From Trematomus loennbergii (taxonomy: Eukaryota > Chordata > Actinopteri > Perciformes > Nototheniidae), in NCBI GenBank assembly GCA_012861695.1, contig JAAOOA010000399.1, positions 14,367,248 to 14,431,247 of the forward strand: 64,000 nucleotides of DNA, written 5' to 3'. The position numbers and the translations under genes were made by a program. This document shows positions 23,045-35,400 of this stretch, in pieces (the stretch's first letter is position 1; the number at the start of each line of letters is the position of its first letter). A model generated the notes under the pieces. That model did no database searches. It worked only from the letters and a program-made list of their open reading frames with translations, and was not told the DNA's origin.

Positions 23045-23875
23045 CACGCCGCTGAGCTCACAGACATCCTCACAGACATCTTCAACATCTTCCTGAGCCA
23101 GGCTGTTGTTCCCTCGTGTTTCAAGGTAGTCATGAAGCAAATCTGACCTCCCCCCTTGCTGGACCCATTTCAGTTTGCATACATGTACATTCTCAAAGAT
23201 TTTGAAGTGACTGTTATTTTGTATATATTGATTGTTGTGCTTTTATTTATGTCTTAATGTGTGCATATGTACAAATGCGTATGTTGATTGTGTTGATTGT
23301 GTGTGTGTATATATATATAGGTATATACATATTTTTAAACATATTTGTATATACCTTTGTTATTGTATTCAGGATTGTGGGAAACTGTATTTTGATCTCT
23401 CTGTCTGTAGCCTACACACAAACTGAAAGATTGACAATAAAGTTTTTTTTTTTAATTTTTTTAATTTTTTTAATTTATTGACAGGGACAGTGCACATTGA
23501 TTAACATTTCTGTAAATGCGCCAGAGTTAGCCAACAGGCTATTTTTCATCTGCAGTCCATGGACAGATGTTGAAAGTCATCCTAAAAAAAAAAATAGATG
23601 CTTATATTATGATAAAAGCATATATAAAAACATAAAAACAAAAATGCATATTCACAAAGCAGACAGATAGCAACAGGTCAAGGCACATGTGTACAAACAG
23701 AGCGTTGTAAAGTGCAGATTGTGTCAGTGTTGACAGAGCTGATTTTCCACTAACCATGTTTTTAAATTAGATTTGAATAAACTGCATGTGTTTTGTTCTC
23801 TAATCGTTACAGGGATTGAGTTCCACTGTTGTGCAGCTTTAAAAGAAATGAATATTGGCTGAATGAACTCTTCCT
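23045..23875. mobile_element. LINE RT remnant, 3' UTRs and L2-like C-terminal coding (right arm, array copy 0)
   Basis: 23045-23125 encodes [16 protein letters not shown] and QAVVPSCFK on the plus strand. 23215-23445 is a LINE 3' UTR ending in GACAATAAAG plus a T-rich tail. From about 23475 the opposite-strand L2-like 3' UTR and its C-terminal coding (23700-23995, frameshifted) follow. From GTAGCCTACACACAAACTG (about 23408) onward the sequence is the same as in array units A-E. Confidence 0.65.
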
Positions 23876-24081
23876 TAATGGAACAACGTAATCTCCTCTT
23901 GTTGCAGCTCTTGTTGACCTATAGTTATAGGTGTGCGTATGGTGATAAAATGTCTGAGCGGAGGTGAGGTAAGTTGACTTTGACTTGACTTTCAAAGCTA
24001 AAATATAGTTTGTCTAATATTAACGTCTAATATTTGAGTAAATGCGTGTTGTAAACTGTAACGTTGTTGTTGGTTATAACT

Positions 24082-24153
24082 GGGGATGTAGCTCAGTGGT
24101 AGAGCGCATGCTTTGCATGTATGAGGCCCCGGGTTCAATCCCCGGCATCTCCA
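24082..24153 (+). tRNA. tRNA-Ala (TGC), array copy 0
   Basis: A 72-nt canonical cloverleaf. The 7-bp acceptor stem pairs GGGGATG with CATCTCC, with discriminator A. The anticodon loop CTTTGCATG gives TGC, and the T-loop is GGTTCAATCC. The internal pol III promoter is intact (A box TAGCTCAGTGG, B box GGTTCAATCC) and a TTTT terminator follows a few bases downstream. Decodes alanine GCA-type codons. Confidence 0.95.
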
Positions 24154-24250
24154 CTCGTTTTGAAGTGGTTCAATCCGATGGGATTTGGTTTGGGAACCGG
24201 TACAAGTCCCAAATGCAGAACAAATCATTATCACCACAGACCTGTGACAG

Positions 24251-25519
24251 ATCGCGGATACAAGCGGCCGAGATGGGTTTTCTCCGCAGGGTGGCTGGCG
24301 TCTCCCTTAGGAATAAGGTGAGAAGTTCAGTCATCCGGGAGGGACTCGGAGTTGAACCGCCCCTCCTTCACGTCAAAAGGAGCCAGTTGAGGTGGTTCAG
24401 GCACCTACCTAGTAAGGATGCCACCTGGGCGCCTCCTGTTGGAGTAGAACACCTCTGCTACGCGCCGTTCGTTGGATGAGGCTGGATCTCTATTAAATTA
24501 AGAAAGGAATTGAAAACACCGGAATCAAAGTTATAACAAATTATCTGAGTTTCTTCTAGTAGGAAACCAAACACATATACAAGTTATACAGAGTACTCGA
24601 GCACTCCGGGCTTCAGGTTTGTGACGCGGTTTACAGGTAGACAGACCAGCCTTCAGGAAACGAGAAGTACAGACTTCAGGTTTGGGATGCGGTTTACACG
24701 TCTCTAGACCAGCGTTCAGCAAACCAGAAGCATTTTTACACTCAAAAACATCAGTATTCATATCTATTTTTGGGGCGGAGATTTCTGACTCTTCCTTCCC
24801 ATTTTCCTCCCAAGCGAATCAGAGTTCCCCTGGGGAGGAGCTGTGTAAGCTGATCACCTCCCCCAAGTGCCCTGACTGGCTGGATTCGCTTCTGGCCGAG
24901 GTCAATCAGAGTTCCGAACAGAGAGTGAGATCCTAAATTTCACCAGGTCAAAAGTCAACGTTCATCCCCACCTTATCTACACCACATTCCCCTCCCATGC
25001 GTTCTTCACCTATTTAACGATGTCTTTAACGACTTAAAAACAGCATCTGGCTTTTAGGGATGATAAGAAGCGATGTAATGTTGTCTTTAACGACCTTAAT
25101 GACGACATCTGCTTTTAGGGGTAAAACAGACAAGGTTGGTGTGTTGGAACACAGAATCTCTGGATCAGTGAGTTTGAAAGTAAGAATAACATTCCTATTC
25201 TATATATAATTACCCAAAACCGTTGTGATTACATAAAACAGTTCAAACAATACATGTTTACTTCAATACAGTGTAGAATCATATCTTTTTACTTCACTCC
25301 CTAGGGAGGGGTTCCAGGCGCGTCCAGCTGGGAAGAGACCGAGGGGTAGACCTAGGACCATGTGGAGGGATTATATCTCTTCGCTGGCCTGGGAGCGCCT
25401 TGGGATCCCCCAGTCAAAGCTGGTTGATGTGGCCAGGGAAAGGAAAGTTTGGGGCTCTCTGCTGGAACTGCTACCTCCGCGACCCGACCACGGATAAGCG
25501 GGAGAAGATGGATGGATGG
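24251..25519 (+). mobile_element. 5'-truncated RTE/Rex3-like LINE, split by a solo LTR (copy 0)
   Basis: About 405 bp of LINE 3' end (24251-24436 and 25301-25519). It encodes MGFLRRVAGVSLRNKVRSS, then GRPRTMWRDYISSLAWERLG and LLELLPPRP, and ends in a GATG repeat tail. This C-terminal tail and (GATG)n end are typical of fish RTE/Rex3 elements. It is flanked by an 11-bp duplication ACCTGTGACAG (24240-24250, 25520-25530). Promoterless and non-functional. Confidence 0.75.
24437..25296. repeat. solo LTR, 860 bp
   Basis: Begins TGTTGGAGTAGAACACCT and ends TTTTTACTTCA. It has a 4-bp duplication CTCC on both sides (24433-24436, 25297-25300). The uninterrupted site GCGCCTCCCTAGGG is present in array copies A-E, so it is a post-amplification insertion reduced to one LTR. 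Homologous to 27637-28512. Its short ORFs are not genes. Confidence 0.85.
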
Positions 25520-25578
25520 ACCTGTGACAGTGATACCTATGGAAGCCTGTTTGCGCCACAGGAAAAAAAAAAAAATCC

Positions 25579-25775
25579 TGTAAGTCAATATATTGACTTA
25601 CTATCTCAATATATTGACTTACTATCTCAATATATTGACTTAGCTATCTCAATATATTGACTTACTATCTCAATATATTGACTTGGCTATCTCAATATAT
25701 TGACTTAGCTATCTCAATATATTGACTTAGCTATCTCAATATATTGACTTAGCTATCTCAATATATTGACTTAGA
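25579..25775. repeat. palindromic satellite, unit A
   Basis: About nine units of the 21-22-bp TCAATATATTGA repeat with TACTATC, TAGCTATC and TGGCTATC linkers. Confidence 0.9.
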
Positions 25776-26135
25776 ATATAGAATAAGGCACATAGACATC
25801 AATGTTCATCATATAACCGGTATAACTTTATATTAAGGTACACAAATTAACCATCAACTAGTTGTTAATTAACATGCATATTAGCAGTATATTGGCTCTT
25901 TATTAGTCATTATAAAACACGTATTAATGCCTTATTCTACATGACTATATTTTACAAGTAATAGGCCATTAGTTGAGAGTTTTTCCTCAATAACCCTCTA
26001 ATTAGTCCTTATTTATTGCAAGTAAGGAAGTTGTTGTACATGAGCTTTGGTCTTAATATGCTCTCCTCAATATGTCTAAATAACAAAAAATTAGGTATTT
26101 CTATCTAAGAATATATTCCCTATTTTAAAGTAAAG
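25776..26135. repeat. AT-rich block, unit A
   Basis: About 360 bp found at the same place in every unit and inverted at 18013-18918. No coding potential and no family recognised. Confidence 0.75.
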
Positions 26136-27636
26136 TCTTGTTCATAACCAACAAGCTAATTTGACTCTAATTGACCTGAACAGGTTCCCTATTCTAAAGT
26201 TGCCTCCTCTTCACACTTTGTAAATACATTATAGCACAAAACTACTGAAATGAACCTCAACAGTACATGAACAAAGTAGGCTCACGTTGAAATATCTGTT
26301 TTATTAATGAAGCACGAGATAGTGCATCGGCAAGAACATGATCGGCCCCCTTTTTATGACTTATGTCAACGTTGTAGTTCTGGACAATCAATGACCAACG
26401 CATAAGGCGTTGATTGTGGTGGTACATCCTTGCAAGAAAAACCAGGGGATTGTGATCAGTGTATACCTTAATAGGTTTTACACTGGAGCCAAGATACACC
26501 TCAAAGTGCTGCAAGGCAAACAATAGAGCTAAAGCTTCTTTTTCAATCGTAGAGTACTTCAACTGATGTTTGTTAAACCTTCGGGAGTAGTAACTCACGG
26601 GTGATCGATGGCCTGTGCATCTTCTTGGAGAAGAACAGCCCCTGTCCCAACTCCACTGGCATCGAACTCGAGCTTGAATGGCTTCGAAAAGTCTGGTGCA
26701 GAAAGAACAGTAGTGCAACACAGAATACCTTTAAGGCTCTCAAATTACTGTTGACACTCACCGGACCAAACGAAAGGCTTTGAGGGACTGGTCAACGTAG
26801 TGAGCGGGGCCGCCACCGAGGAGAAGTTTCTGCAGAAACGGCGATAGTACCCTGCCATTCCTAGGAAGCGGCGAAGTTCCCTTCTGGTGGATGGCACTGG
26901 GAGGGAGGCAATTGCCCTGATCTTTGCATCATCAGGGCACACCTGCCCTCGACCAACCTGCTGACCAAGGTAGAGAACGGTACCTTTTCCAAACTCACAT
27001 TTGGCTAGGTTTAACGTTAGGGATGCGGCCGACAAGCACTTACAAACTTCTCTTAAGGTAGACATGTGGCTAGCCCAGTCATTAGAATAGAAAACAATGT
27101 CGTCCAGATATGCCTTACAGTTTGGAATATGTCCTAATACAAGATTTACAAGCCTCTGAAAGGTGGCAGGTGCGTTACATATACCGAAAGGCATCACAGT
27201 GTACTGAAGGAAGCTGTCAGGGGTCACAAAGGCTGAGATATCGGAAGCACGCTGTGTTAAAGGAACTTGCCAGCATCCCTTTAACATGTCCAGCTTACTG
27301 ACAAATTGTGCAGGACCGATTTCATCGATGCAGTCATCAATGAGCGGTAACGGGTGTGCATCGGGGACAGTGACAGCATTAACCTTGCGAAAGTCAGTGC
27401 AGAATCTGGGACTTCCATCTGACTTTGTGTCTAGCACACAAGGGGAACTCCATGAACTGGAACTAGGCCTTGCAAATCCGTTTTTAAGTAGATCCTCAAC
27501 TTCCCTTTTCATAACCTCTCTCTTAACTGGGTTAACCCTATACGCACGCTGTTTGATGGGCAAAGGGTTGGTTAAGACCACATCATGAGCTAGGACAGAA
27601 GTGTGTGAGGGAGTGTCATTAAAAAGACATGCAAAG

Positions 27637-28512
27637 TGTTGGAGCAGAACACCTATCTGGTGACTGATAGCCCCCCCTCCGCGCCGTTCGTTGAATGAGG
27701 CTGATCTCTATTTAATTAAGACAGGAATTGAAAACACTGGAATCAAAAGTTATAACAATTATCTGAGTTTACTGGTAGGGAATAGAACACGTATACAAGT
27801 TATACAGAGTACTCCGGACTTCAGGTTTGTGATGCGATGCGGATAAAGGTGTCGGGACCCGCCAACTCATCAAACAAGAAGAAATTGACTTCAGGTTTGT
27901 GATGCGATGCGGACACAGATATCGGGACCAGCCAACTCACCAAACAAGAAAGCATTTTACATACAAAAACAACAGTATTCATATTCATATTTTGGGGCGG
28001 AGATGTGTTCACTTTTCCCTTCCCCTTTTACTCCAAAGCGAATTAGAGAGTCCGTGAGGAGGAGCTGTGTGAGCTGCTCACATCCCCCAGGTGTTTTTAC
28101 TGGTTGGATTCACTTCTGGTCGGGTTCAATACAGCGAATCAGAGTTCTGACCAGAATGTGAGATTCTAAAGTTCCACAAGGTCAACGTCAATCTTATCTC
28201 TGCCCCGATATCCACTCCCTTACTTTCCCATGGGATCTTTCACATAAACTATTCTTTCTCATACAATTAAACCTTGTACACAGATATAATGATGCCCATA
28301 AAGAACCTTGAAAACAATATGTGTGTGCGCTGGTGAAAAGGAGCTGTGTGCGTATGAAACAGGATCTCTGGGTCAGTGAGTTGTAAGTGAGAATATCATT
28401 TCTATATATGTGATTACTTAAAACAGTTCAAACAATACATGTTCACTAAAATACAATTCAAAATAATAAATGTTTACTTCAATACAGTTTAGAATCATAT
28501 CTTTTTACTTCA
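27637..28512. repeat. solo LTR, 876 bp
   Basis: TGTTGGAGCAGAACACCT…TTTTTACTTCA with a 4-bp duplication AAAG (27633-27636, 28513-28516). Units B-E carry the empty site. Same family as 24437-25296. Confidence 0.85.
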
Positions 28513-29016
28513 AAAGTCAATATCAGCTTCTGTATATCACTTTCTTGGTTATCAGGGAGATGAGACAAGTAATTGGGCAAATCAGCCAATACCTCAGTAT
28601 TGCTTAGTCTTGCCCCTGTGGTGTTGCACTGCGCATCACCAACTCATCCTCATTTGAGCTCACCCTCTAAACTGAAGCCATAGGAGAGACGGTTGTCCCC
28701 ACCTGGTGAGCTTTGGAAGACTCGTTTTGGTCATCCCTGGAGCAGTACTTCTTCAGCATGTTGATATGACACACTCTGGTAGGACGTCTGCGGTCAGGTG
28801 TTTGAATGACGTAGTTTGTTTCACCGAGCTTCTTATCTACAACATAAGGACCAGAACATTTAATAGACAGAGCAGAACCAGGTACAGGCAATAGAACCAA
28901 CACCTTGTCACCTGGCTGAAACAAGCGCGCTACCGCCTTCTGGTCGTAGTGTTTCTTCATCTTCCCCTGGGTAGAGGTCAGAGCTTCCCTAGCCAAGGAG
29001 CAAGCACGATGTAGAC

Positions 29017-29418
29017 CAGGGGTGCCCAATACGTCGATTGCAATCGACCGGTCGATGGCAAGGGTAGTGTGGGTATATCGCATGGCAGTGAAAAAAAAAG
29101 AAGAACAAAAAAAAGAAAAAAACTTACTATGGCATTTGCCACTTGATTGATGTACAGGTAAGCCAGTCTGAGTTGTATTGTGCCATACGGGTTCATGCAG
29201 TTATGAGGGGCCTCACCTCCTCATCTGAAGCGCAAATGCGGCGCACTATTATACGCTTATGCGGCGCAATTAGTGTAAGCGCGCCACAGTTTATCCGTCG
29301 TTTATCCCCCCCCCCCCGCTCAAGACACAGATTGGGCAGGGGCGGCCCTGTAGGTAGATCATTTGGGCGTGGTCATTTTAATAGTAGCTCCCAAGCTGAA
29401 AAAGTGTGGGCACCCCTG
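29017..29418. mobile_element. 0.4-kb hAT MITE in integrase, unit A
   Basis: Terminal inverted repeats CAGGGGTGCCCA…GTGGGCACCCCTG, flanked by the 8-bp duplication ATGTAGAC (29009-29016, 29419-29426). It sits inside the integrase frame, between LRDRL and HRACSLAREAL. Identical position in units B-E. Confidence 0.9.
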
Positions 29419-30452
29419 ATGTAGACGATCCCTAAGTTTGGCGACATACTCCGGGATACTGCAAACTTTTTTCCTTGGCATTATCAAATGCTCTTTAAGA
29501 ACTCTTAGAGGACCTCTGACTCATGTCCAAACACTAGCTCAGCAGGACTAAAACCTAGAGACTCCTGAACAGCTTCACAGGCAGCAAATAACACTAAAGG
29601 AACACCGTCATCCCAATCTTTATGAGACTCGTGGCAATGTTTTCTTAACATGCATTGCATAGTCTGGTGAAACCTCTCTAATGCCCCTGACTTTCAGGAT
29701 GATATGGGCTGGATGTCACATGCTTGATACCTAAGGTGTCAAGTACCCGGGCAAACACTTTAGACATGAAGTTGGTACCTTGGTCTGTTTGAACTACCTT
29801 CATGGAGAAAAACTTCAGAAGTGCCTTGGTGATGACCGGGGCAGTGATTTTCCGTAGTGGGATGGCTTCTGGGAACCTAGTGGAGGCACACATGACAGTT
29901 AAGAGAAACTGGTTTCCAGTTTTAGTTTTTGGCAAGGGTCCCACACAATCACAATCACCCTATCAAATGGCTCTCCCATTACTGGAATGGGAATGAGAGG
30001 AGCAGGGTGAATCACCTGATTCGGTTTACCAGCAACTTGGCACACATGACATGTTCGACAATAAAGAACTACATCAGACTTGAGTCCTGGCCAAAATAAA
30101 TGTTTTAAAACTCTTTCATACGTTTTTGTTACCCCCATGCGACCTGACCACGGATGATCATGAGCCAAGGACATCACCTGAGAACGATAGGCTGTTGGCA
30201 CAACAACCTGATAAATTGCAAAGGAGTCTGACTCCTCACAGGCATCACTAATCCAGCGACGCATTAATAGGCCATCTTCCATAATGTAGGCCATCTTCTT
30301 TGACTTGGCCTCTTCCTGACTGATAACAGAAGAGGACATTTAGAAAGTGTTTCATCACTTAACTGGGCTGCCATGAATTCTTCCCGAGTGGCAGGCAGTT
30401 GTACAAGCTCTGAGCTGTTACTGGGTGATCCAGCACCAGCAGACCGGGTCAG

Positions 30453-31083
30453 TTTGTCTGTAGCCTACACACAAACTGAAAGATTGACAATAAAGTTTTT
30501 TTAATTTTTTAATTTATTTGACAGGGACAGTGCACATTGATTAACATTTCTGTAAATGCGCCAGAGTTAGCCAACAGGCTATTTTTCATCTGCAGTCCAT
30601 GGACAGATGTTGAAAGTCATCCTAAAAAAAAATGTCACTTCAAATGACAGGTAAATACAATCAGTAAAACAACATTCAACATAGATGCTTATATTATGAT
30701 AAAAGCATATATAAAAACATAAAAACAAAAATACATATTCACAAAGCAGACAGATAGCAACAGGTCAAGGCACATGTGTACAAACAGAGCGTTGTAAAGT
30801 GCAGATTGTGTCAGTGTTGACAGAGCTGATTTTCCACTAACCATGTTTTTAAATTAGATTTGAATAAACTGCATGTGTTTTGTTCTCTAATCGTTACAGG
30901 GATTGAGTTCCACTGTTGTACAGCTTTAAAAGAAAATGAATATTGGCTGAATGAACTCTTCCTTAATGGAACAACGTAATCTCCTCTTGTTGCAGCTCTT
31001 GTTGACCTATAGTTATAGGTGTGCGTATGGTGATAAAATGTCTGAGCGGAGGTGAGGTAAGTTGACTTTGACTTGACTTTCAA
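30453..31083 (-). mobile_element. L2-like LINE 3' end, unit A
   Basis: Minus-strand ORF 30811-31083 ends …WLVENQLCQH, an RT C-terminal tail containing WNSIPVTIRE. The 3' UTR extends left to the junction with Gmr1 at GTCAG/TTTGTCTG. The fragment is 5'-truncated. Confidence 0.75.
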
Positions 31084-31168
31084 AGCTAAAATATAGTTTG
31101 TCTAATATTAACGTCTAATATTTGAGTAAATGCGTGTTGTAAACTGTAACGTTCTTCTTGGTTTAACT

Positions 31169-31240
31169 GGGGATGTAGCTCAGTGGTAGAGCGCATGCTT
31201 TGCATGTATGAGGCCCCGGGTTCAATCCCCGGCATCTCCA
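31169..31240 (+). tRNA. tRNA-Ala (TGC), unit A
   Basis: 72 nt, identical by eye to the copy at 24082. A box, B box, TGC anticodon and downstream TTTT are present. Confidence 0.95.
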
Positions 31241-31336
31241 CTCATTTTGAAGTGGTTCAATCCATGGGATTTGGTTTGGGAACCGGTACAAGTCCCAAAT
31301 GCAGAACAAATCATTATCACCACAGACCTGTGACAG

Positions 31337-31739
31337 ATCGCGGATACAAGCGGCCGAGATGGGTTTTCTCCGCAGGGTGGCTGGCGTCTCCCTTAGGAAT
31401 AAGGTGAGAAGTTCAGTCATCCGGGAGGGACTCGGAGTTGAACCGCCCTCTGCACGTCGAAAGGAGCCAGTTGAGGTGGTTCAGGCACCTACCTAGTAAG
31501 GATGCCACCTGGGCGCCTCCCTAGGGAGGGGTTCCAGGCGCGTCCAGCTGGGAAGAGACCGAGGGGTAGACCTAGGACCATGTGGAGGGACTATATCTCT
31601 TCGCTGGCCTGGGAGCGCCTTGGGATCCCCCAGTCAAAGCTGGTTGATGTGGCCAGGGAAAGGAAAGTTTGGGGCTCTCTGCTGGAACTGCTACCTCCGC
31701 GACCCGACCACGGATAAGCGGGAGAAGATGGATGGATGG
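31337..31739 (+). mobile_element. RTE/Rex3-like 3' fragment, unit A
   Basis: About 403 bp ending in GATGGATGG. Duplications are ACCTGTGACAG (31326-31336) and ACCTGTGACTG (31740-31750, one change). The C-terminal RT tail frame is shifted once near 31447. Confidence 0.75.
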
Positions 31740-31797
31740 ACCTGTGACTGTGATACCTATGGAAGCCTGTTTGCGCCACAGGAAAAAAAAAAAATCC

Positions 31798-32060
31798 TGT
31801 AAGTCAATATATTGACTTACTATCTCAATATATTGACTTACTATCTCAATATATTGACTTAGCTATCTCAATATATTGACTTAGCTATCTCAATATATTG
31901 ACTTACTATCTCAATATATTGACTTAGCTATCTCAATATATTGACTTACTATCTCAATATTGACTTAGCTATCTCAATATGACTTATCTCAATAATTGAC
32001 TTAGCTATCTCATATATTGACTTACTAGAATATATTGACTTACTATCTCAATGACTTAGA
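31798..32060. repeat. palindromic satellite, unit B
   Basis: About twelve units, the last several decayed (ATCTCAATATGACTT, ATCTCATATATTG). Confidence 0.9.
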
Positions 32061-32419
32061 ATATAGAATAAGGCACATAGACATCAATGTTCATCATATA
32101 ACTGGTACAACTTTATATTAAGGTACACAAATTAACCATCAACTAGTTGTTAATTAACATGCATATTAGCAGTATATTGGCTCTTTATTAGTCATTATAA
32201 AACACGTATTAATGCCTTATTTTACATGACTATATTCTACAAGTAATAGGCCATTAGTTGAGAGTTTTTTCTCAATAACCCTCTAATTAGTCCTTATTTA
32301 TTGCAAGTAAGGAAGTTGTTGTACATGAGCTTTGGTCTTAATATGCTCTCCTCAATATGTCTAAATAACTCAAAATTAGGTATTTCTATCTAAGAATATA
32401 TTCCCTATTTTAAAGTAAA
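32061..32419. repeat. AT-rich block, unit B
   Basis: Near-copy of 25776-26135. Confidence 0.75.
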
Positions 32420-35400
32420 GTCTTGTTCATAACCAACAAGCTAATTTGACTCTAATTGACCTGAACAGGTTCCCTATTCTAAAGTTGCCTCCTCTTCACA
32501 CTTTGTAAATACATTATAGCACAAAACTACTGAAATGAACCTCAACAGTACATGAACAAAGTAGGCTCACGTTGAAATATCTGTTTTATTAATGAAGCAC
32601 GAGATAGTGCATCGGCAAGAACATGATCGGCCCCCTTTTTATGACTTATGTCAACGTTGTAGTTCTGGACAATCAATGACCAACGCATAAGGCGTTGATT
32701 GTGGTGTACATCCTTGCAAGAAAAACCAGGGGATTGTGATCAGTGTATACCTTAATAGGTTTTACACTGGAGCCAAGATACACCTCAAAGTGCTGCAAGG
32801 CAAACAATAGAGCTAAAGCTTCTTTTTCAATCGTAGAGTACTTCAACTGATGTTTGTTAAACTTTCGGGGTAGCAACTCACGGGGTGATCGATGGCCTGT
32901 GCATCTTCTTGTAGAAGAACAGCCCCTGTCCCAACTCCACTGGCATCGACTCAAGCTTGAATGGCTTCGAAAAGTCTGGTGCAGAAAGAACAGGAGTGCA
33001 ACACAGAATACCTTTAAGGCTCTCAAATGACTGTTGACACTCACCGGACCAAACGAAAGGCTTTGAGGGACTGGTCAACGTAGTGAGCGGGGCCGCCACC
33101 GAGGAGAAGTTTCTGCAGAAACGGTGATAGTACCCTGCCATTCCTAGGAAGCGGCGAAGTTCCCTTCTGGTGGATGGCACTGGGAGGGAGGCAATTGCCT
33201 GATCTTTGCATCATCAGGGCACACCTGCCCTCGACCAACCTGCTGACCAAGGTAGAGAACGGTACCTTTTCCAAACTCACATTTGGCAAGGTTTAACGTT
33301 AGGATGCGGCCGACAAGCACTTAAAAACTTCTCTTAAGGTAGACACGTGGCTAGCCCAGTCATTAGAATAGAAACAATGTCGTCCAGATATGCCTTACAG
33401 TTTGGAATATGTCCTAATACAAGATTTACAAGCCTCTGAAAGGTGGCAGGTGCGTTACATATACCGAAAGGCATCACAATGTACTGAAGGAAGCTGTCAG
33501 GGGTCACAAAGGCTGAGATATCGGAAGCACGCTGTGTTAAAGGAACTTTCCAGCATCCCTTTAACATGTCCAGCTTACTGACAAATTGTGCAGGACCGAT
33601 TTCATCGATGCAGTCATCAATGAGCGGTAACGGGTGTGCATCGGGGACAGTGACAGCATTAACCTTGCGAAAGTCAGTGCAGAATCTGGGACTTCCATCT
33701 GATTTGTGTCTAGCACACAAGGGGAACTCCATGAACTGGAACTAGGCCTTGCAAATCCGTTTTTAAGTAGATACTCAACTTCCCTTTTCATAACTCTCTC
33801 TTAACTGGGTTAACCCTATACGCACGCTGTTTGATGGGCAAAGGGTTGGTTAAGACCACATCATGAGCTAGGACAGAAGTGTGTGAGGGAGTGTCATTAA
33901 AAAGACATGCAAAGTCAATATCAGCTTCTGTATATCACTTTCTTGGTTATCAGGAGATGAGACAAGTAATTGTGCAAATCAGCCAATACCTCAGTATTGC
34001 TTAGTCTTGCCCCCTGTGGTGTTGCACTGCGCATCACCAACTCATCCTCATTTGAGCTCACCCTCGAAACTGAAGCCATAGGAGAGACGGTTGTCCCCAC
34101 CTGGTGAGCTTTGGAAGACTCGTTTTGGTCATCCCTGGAGCAGTACTTCTTCAGCATGTTGATATGACACACTCTGGTAGGACGTCTGCGGTCAGGTGTT
34201 TGAATGACGTAGTTTGTTTCACCGAGCTTCTTATCTACAACATAAGGACCAGAACATTTAGTAGACAGAGCAGAACCAGGTACAGGCAATAGAACCAACA
34301 CCTTGTCACCTGGCTGCAACAAGCGCGCTACCGCCTTCTGATCGTAGCGTTTCTTCATCTTCCCCTGGGAGGTCAGAGCTTCCCTAGCCAAGGAGCAAGC
34401 ACGATGTAGACCAGGGGTGCCCAATACGTCGATTGCCATCGACCGGTCGATGGCAAGGGTAGTGTGGGTAGATCGCATTGGCAGTGACAAAAAAAACAAA
34501 AAAAAGAAAAGAACTTACTATGGCATTTGCCACTTGATTGATGTACGGTAAGCCAGTCTGAGTTGTATTGTGCCATACGGGTTCATGCAGTTATGAGGGG
34601 GCCTCACCTCCTCATCTGAAGCGCAAATGCGGCGCACTATTATACGCTTATGCGGCGCAATTAGTGTAAGCGCGCCACAGTTTATCCGTCGTTTAGTCCC
34701 CCCCCCCCCCGCTCAAGACACAGATTGGGCAGGGGCGGCCCTGTAGGTAGATAATTTGGGCGTGGTCATTTTAATAGTAGCTCCCAAGCTGAAAAAGTGT
34801 GGGCACCCCTGATGTAGACGATCCCTAAGTTTGGCGACATACTCCGGGATACTGCAAACTTTTTTCGTTGGCATGATCAAATGCTCTTTAAGAACTCTTA
34901 GAGGACCTCTGACCTCATGTCCAAACACTAGCTCAGCAGGACTAAAACCTAGAGACTCCTGAACAGCTTCACAGGCAGCAAATAACACTAAAGGAACACC
35001 GTCATCCCAATCTTTATGAGACTCGTGGCAATGTTTTCTTAACATGCATTGCATAGTCTGGTGAAACCTCTCTAATGCCCCCTGACTTTCAGGATGATAT
35101 GGGCTGGATGTCACATGCTTGATACCTAAGGTGTCAAGTACCGGGGCAAACACTTTAGACATGAAGTTGGTACCTTGGTCTGTTTGAACTACCTTCATGG
35201 AGAAAACTTCAGAAGTGCCTTGGTGATGACCGGGGCAGTGATTTTCCGTAGTGGGATGGCTTCTGGGAACCTAGTGGAGGCACACATGACAGTTAAGAGA
35301 AACTGGTTTCCAGTTTTAGTTTTTGGCAAGGGTCCCACACAATCCACAATCACCCTATCAAATGGCTCTCCCATTACTGGAATGGGAATGAGAGGAGCAG

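Larger units (their letters stand above)
26136..30452 (-). pseudogene. Gmr1-like gypsy pol fragment, unit A (INT-RT-RNaseH order)
   Basis: Read 5' to 3' on the minus strand: integrase (29899-30339, 29678-29944; TCHVCQ, TDQGTNF), then the integrase C-terminal tail (28667-29016; RLFQPGDKVLVLLP, VCHINML), RT (26745-27581; TDFRKVNAV, YLDDIVFYSND) and RNase H (26257-26721; YTDHNPLVFL). Integrase precedes RT, unlike standard gypsy. Several single-base losses, the solo LTR and the hAT MITE break the frame. Gag, protease and both LTRs are missing; the 5' side ends abruptly against the LINE at 30452. Confidence 0.85.
25579..31797. repeat. array unit A (6.2 kb; core about 5.3 kb)
   Basis: Order on plus strand: satellite, AT-rich block, Gmr1-like pol (minus), L2-like 3' end (minus), tRNA-Ala, RTE fragment. 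Private insertion: the solo LTR at 27637. Highly similar to units B-E throughout by eye. Confidence 0.9.

Noticed and set aside
24042..24479. 145-codon plus ORF overlapping tRNA-Ala
   Set aside because: Its first part is the tRNA read as codons, and only its later part is LINE tail.
28706..28894. 62-codon plus ORF repeated in each unit
   Set aside because: Antisense to the integrase C-terminal tail; recurrence follows from the tandem array.
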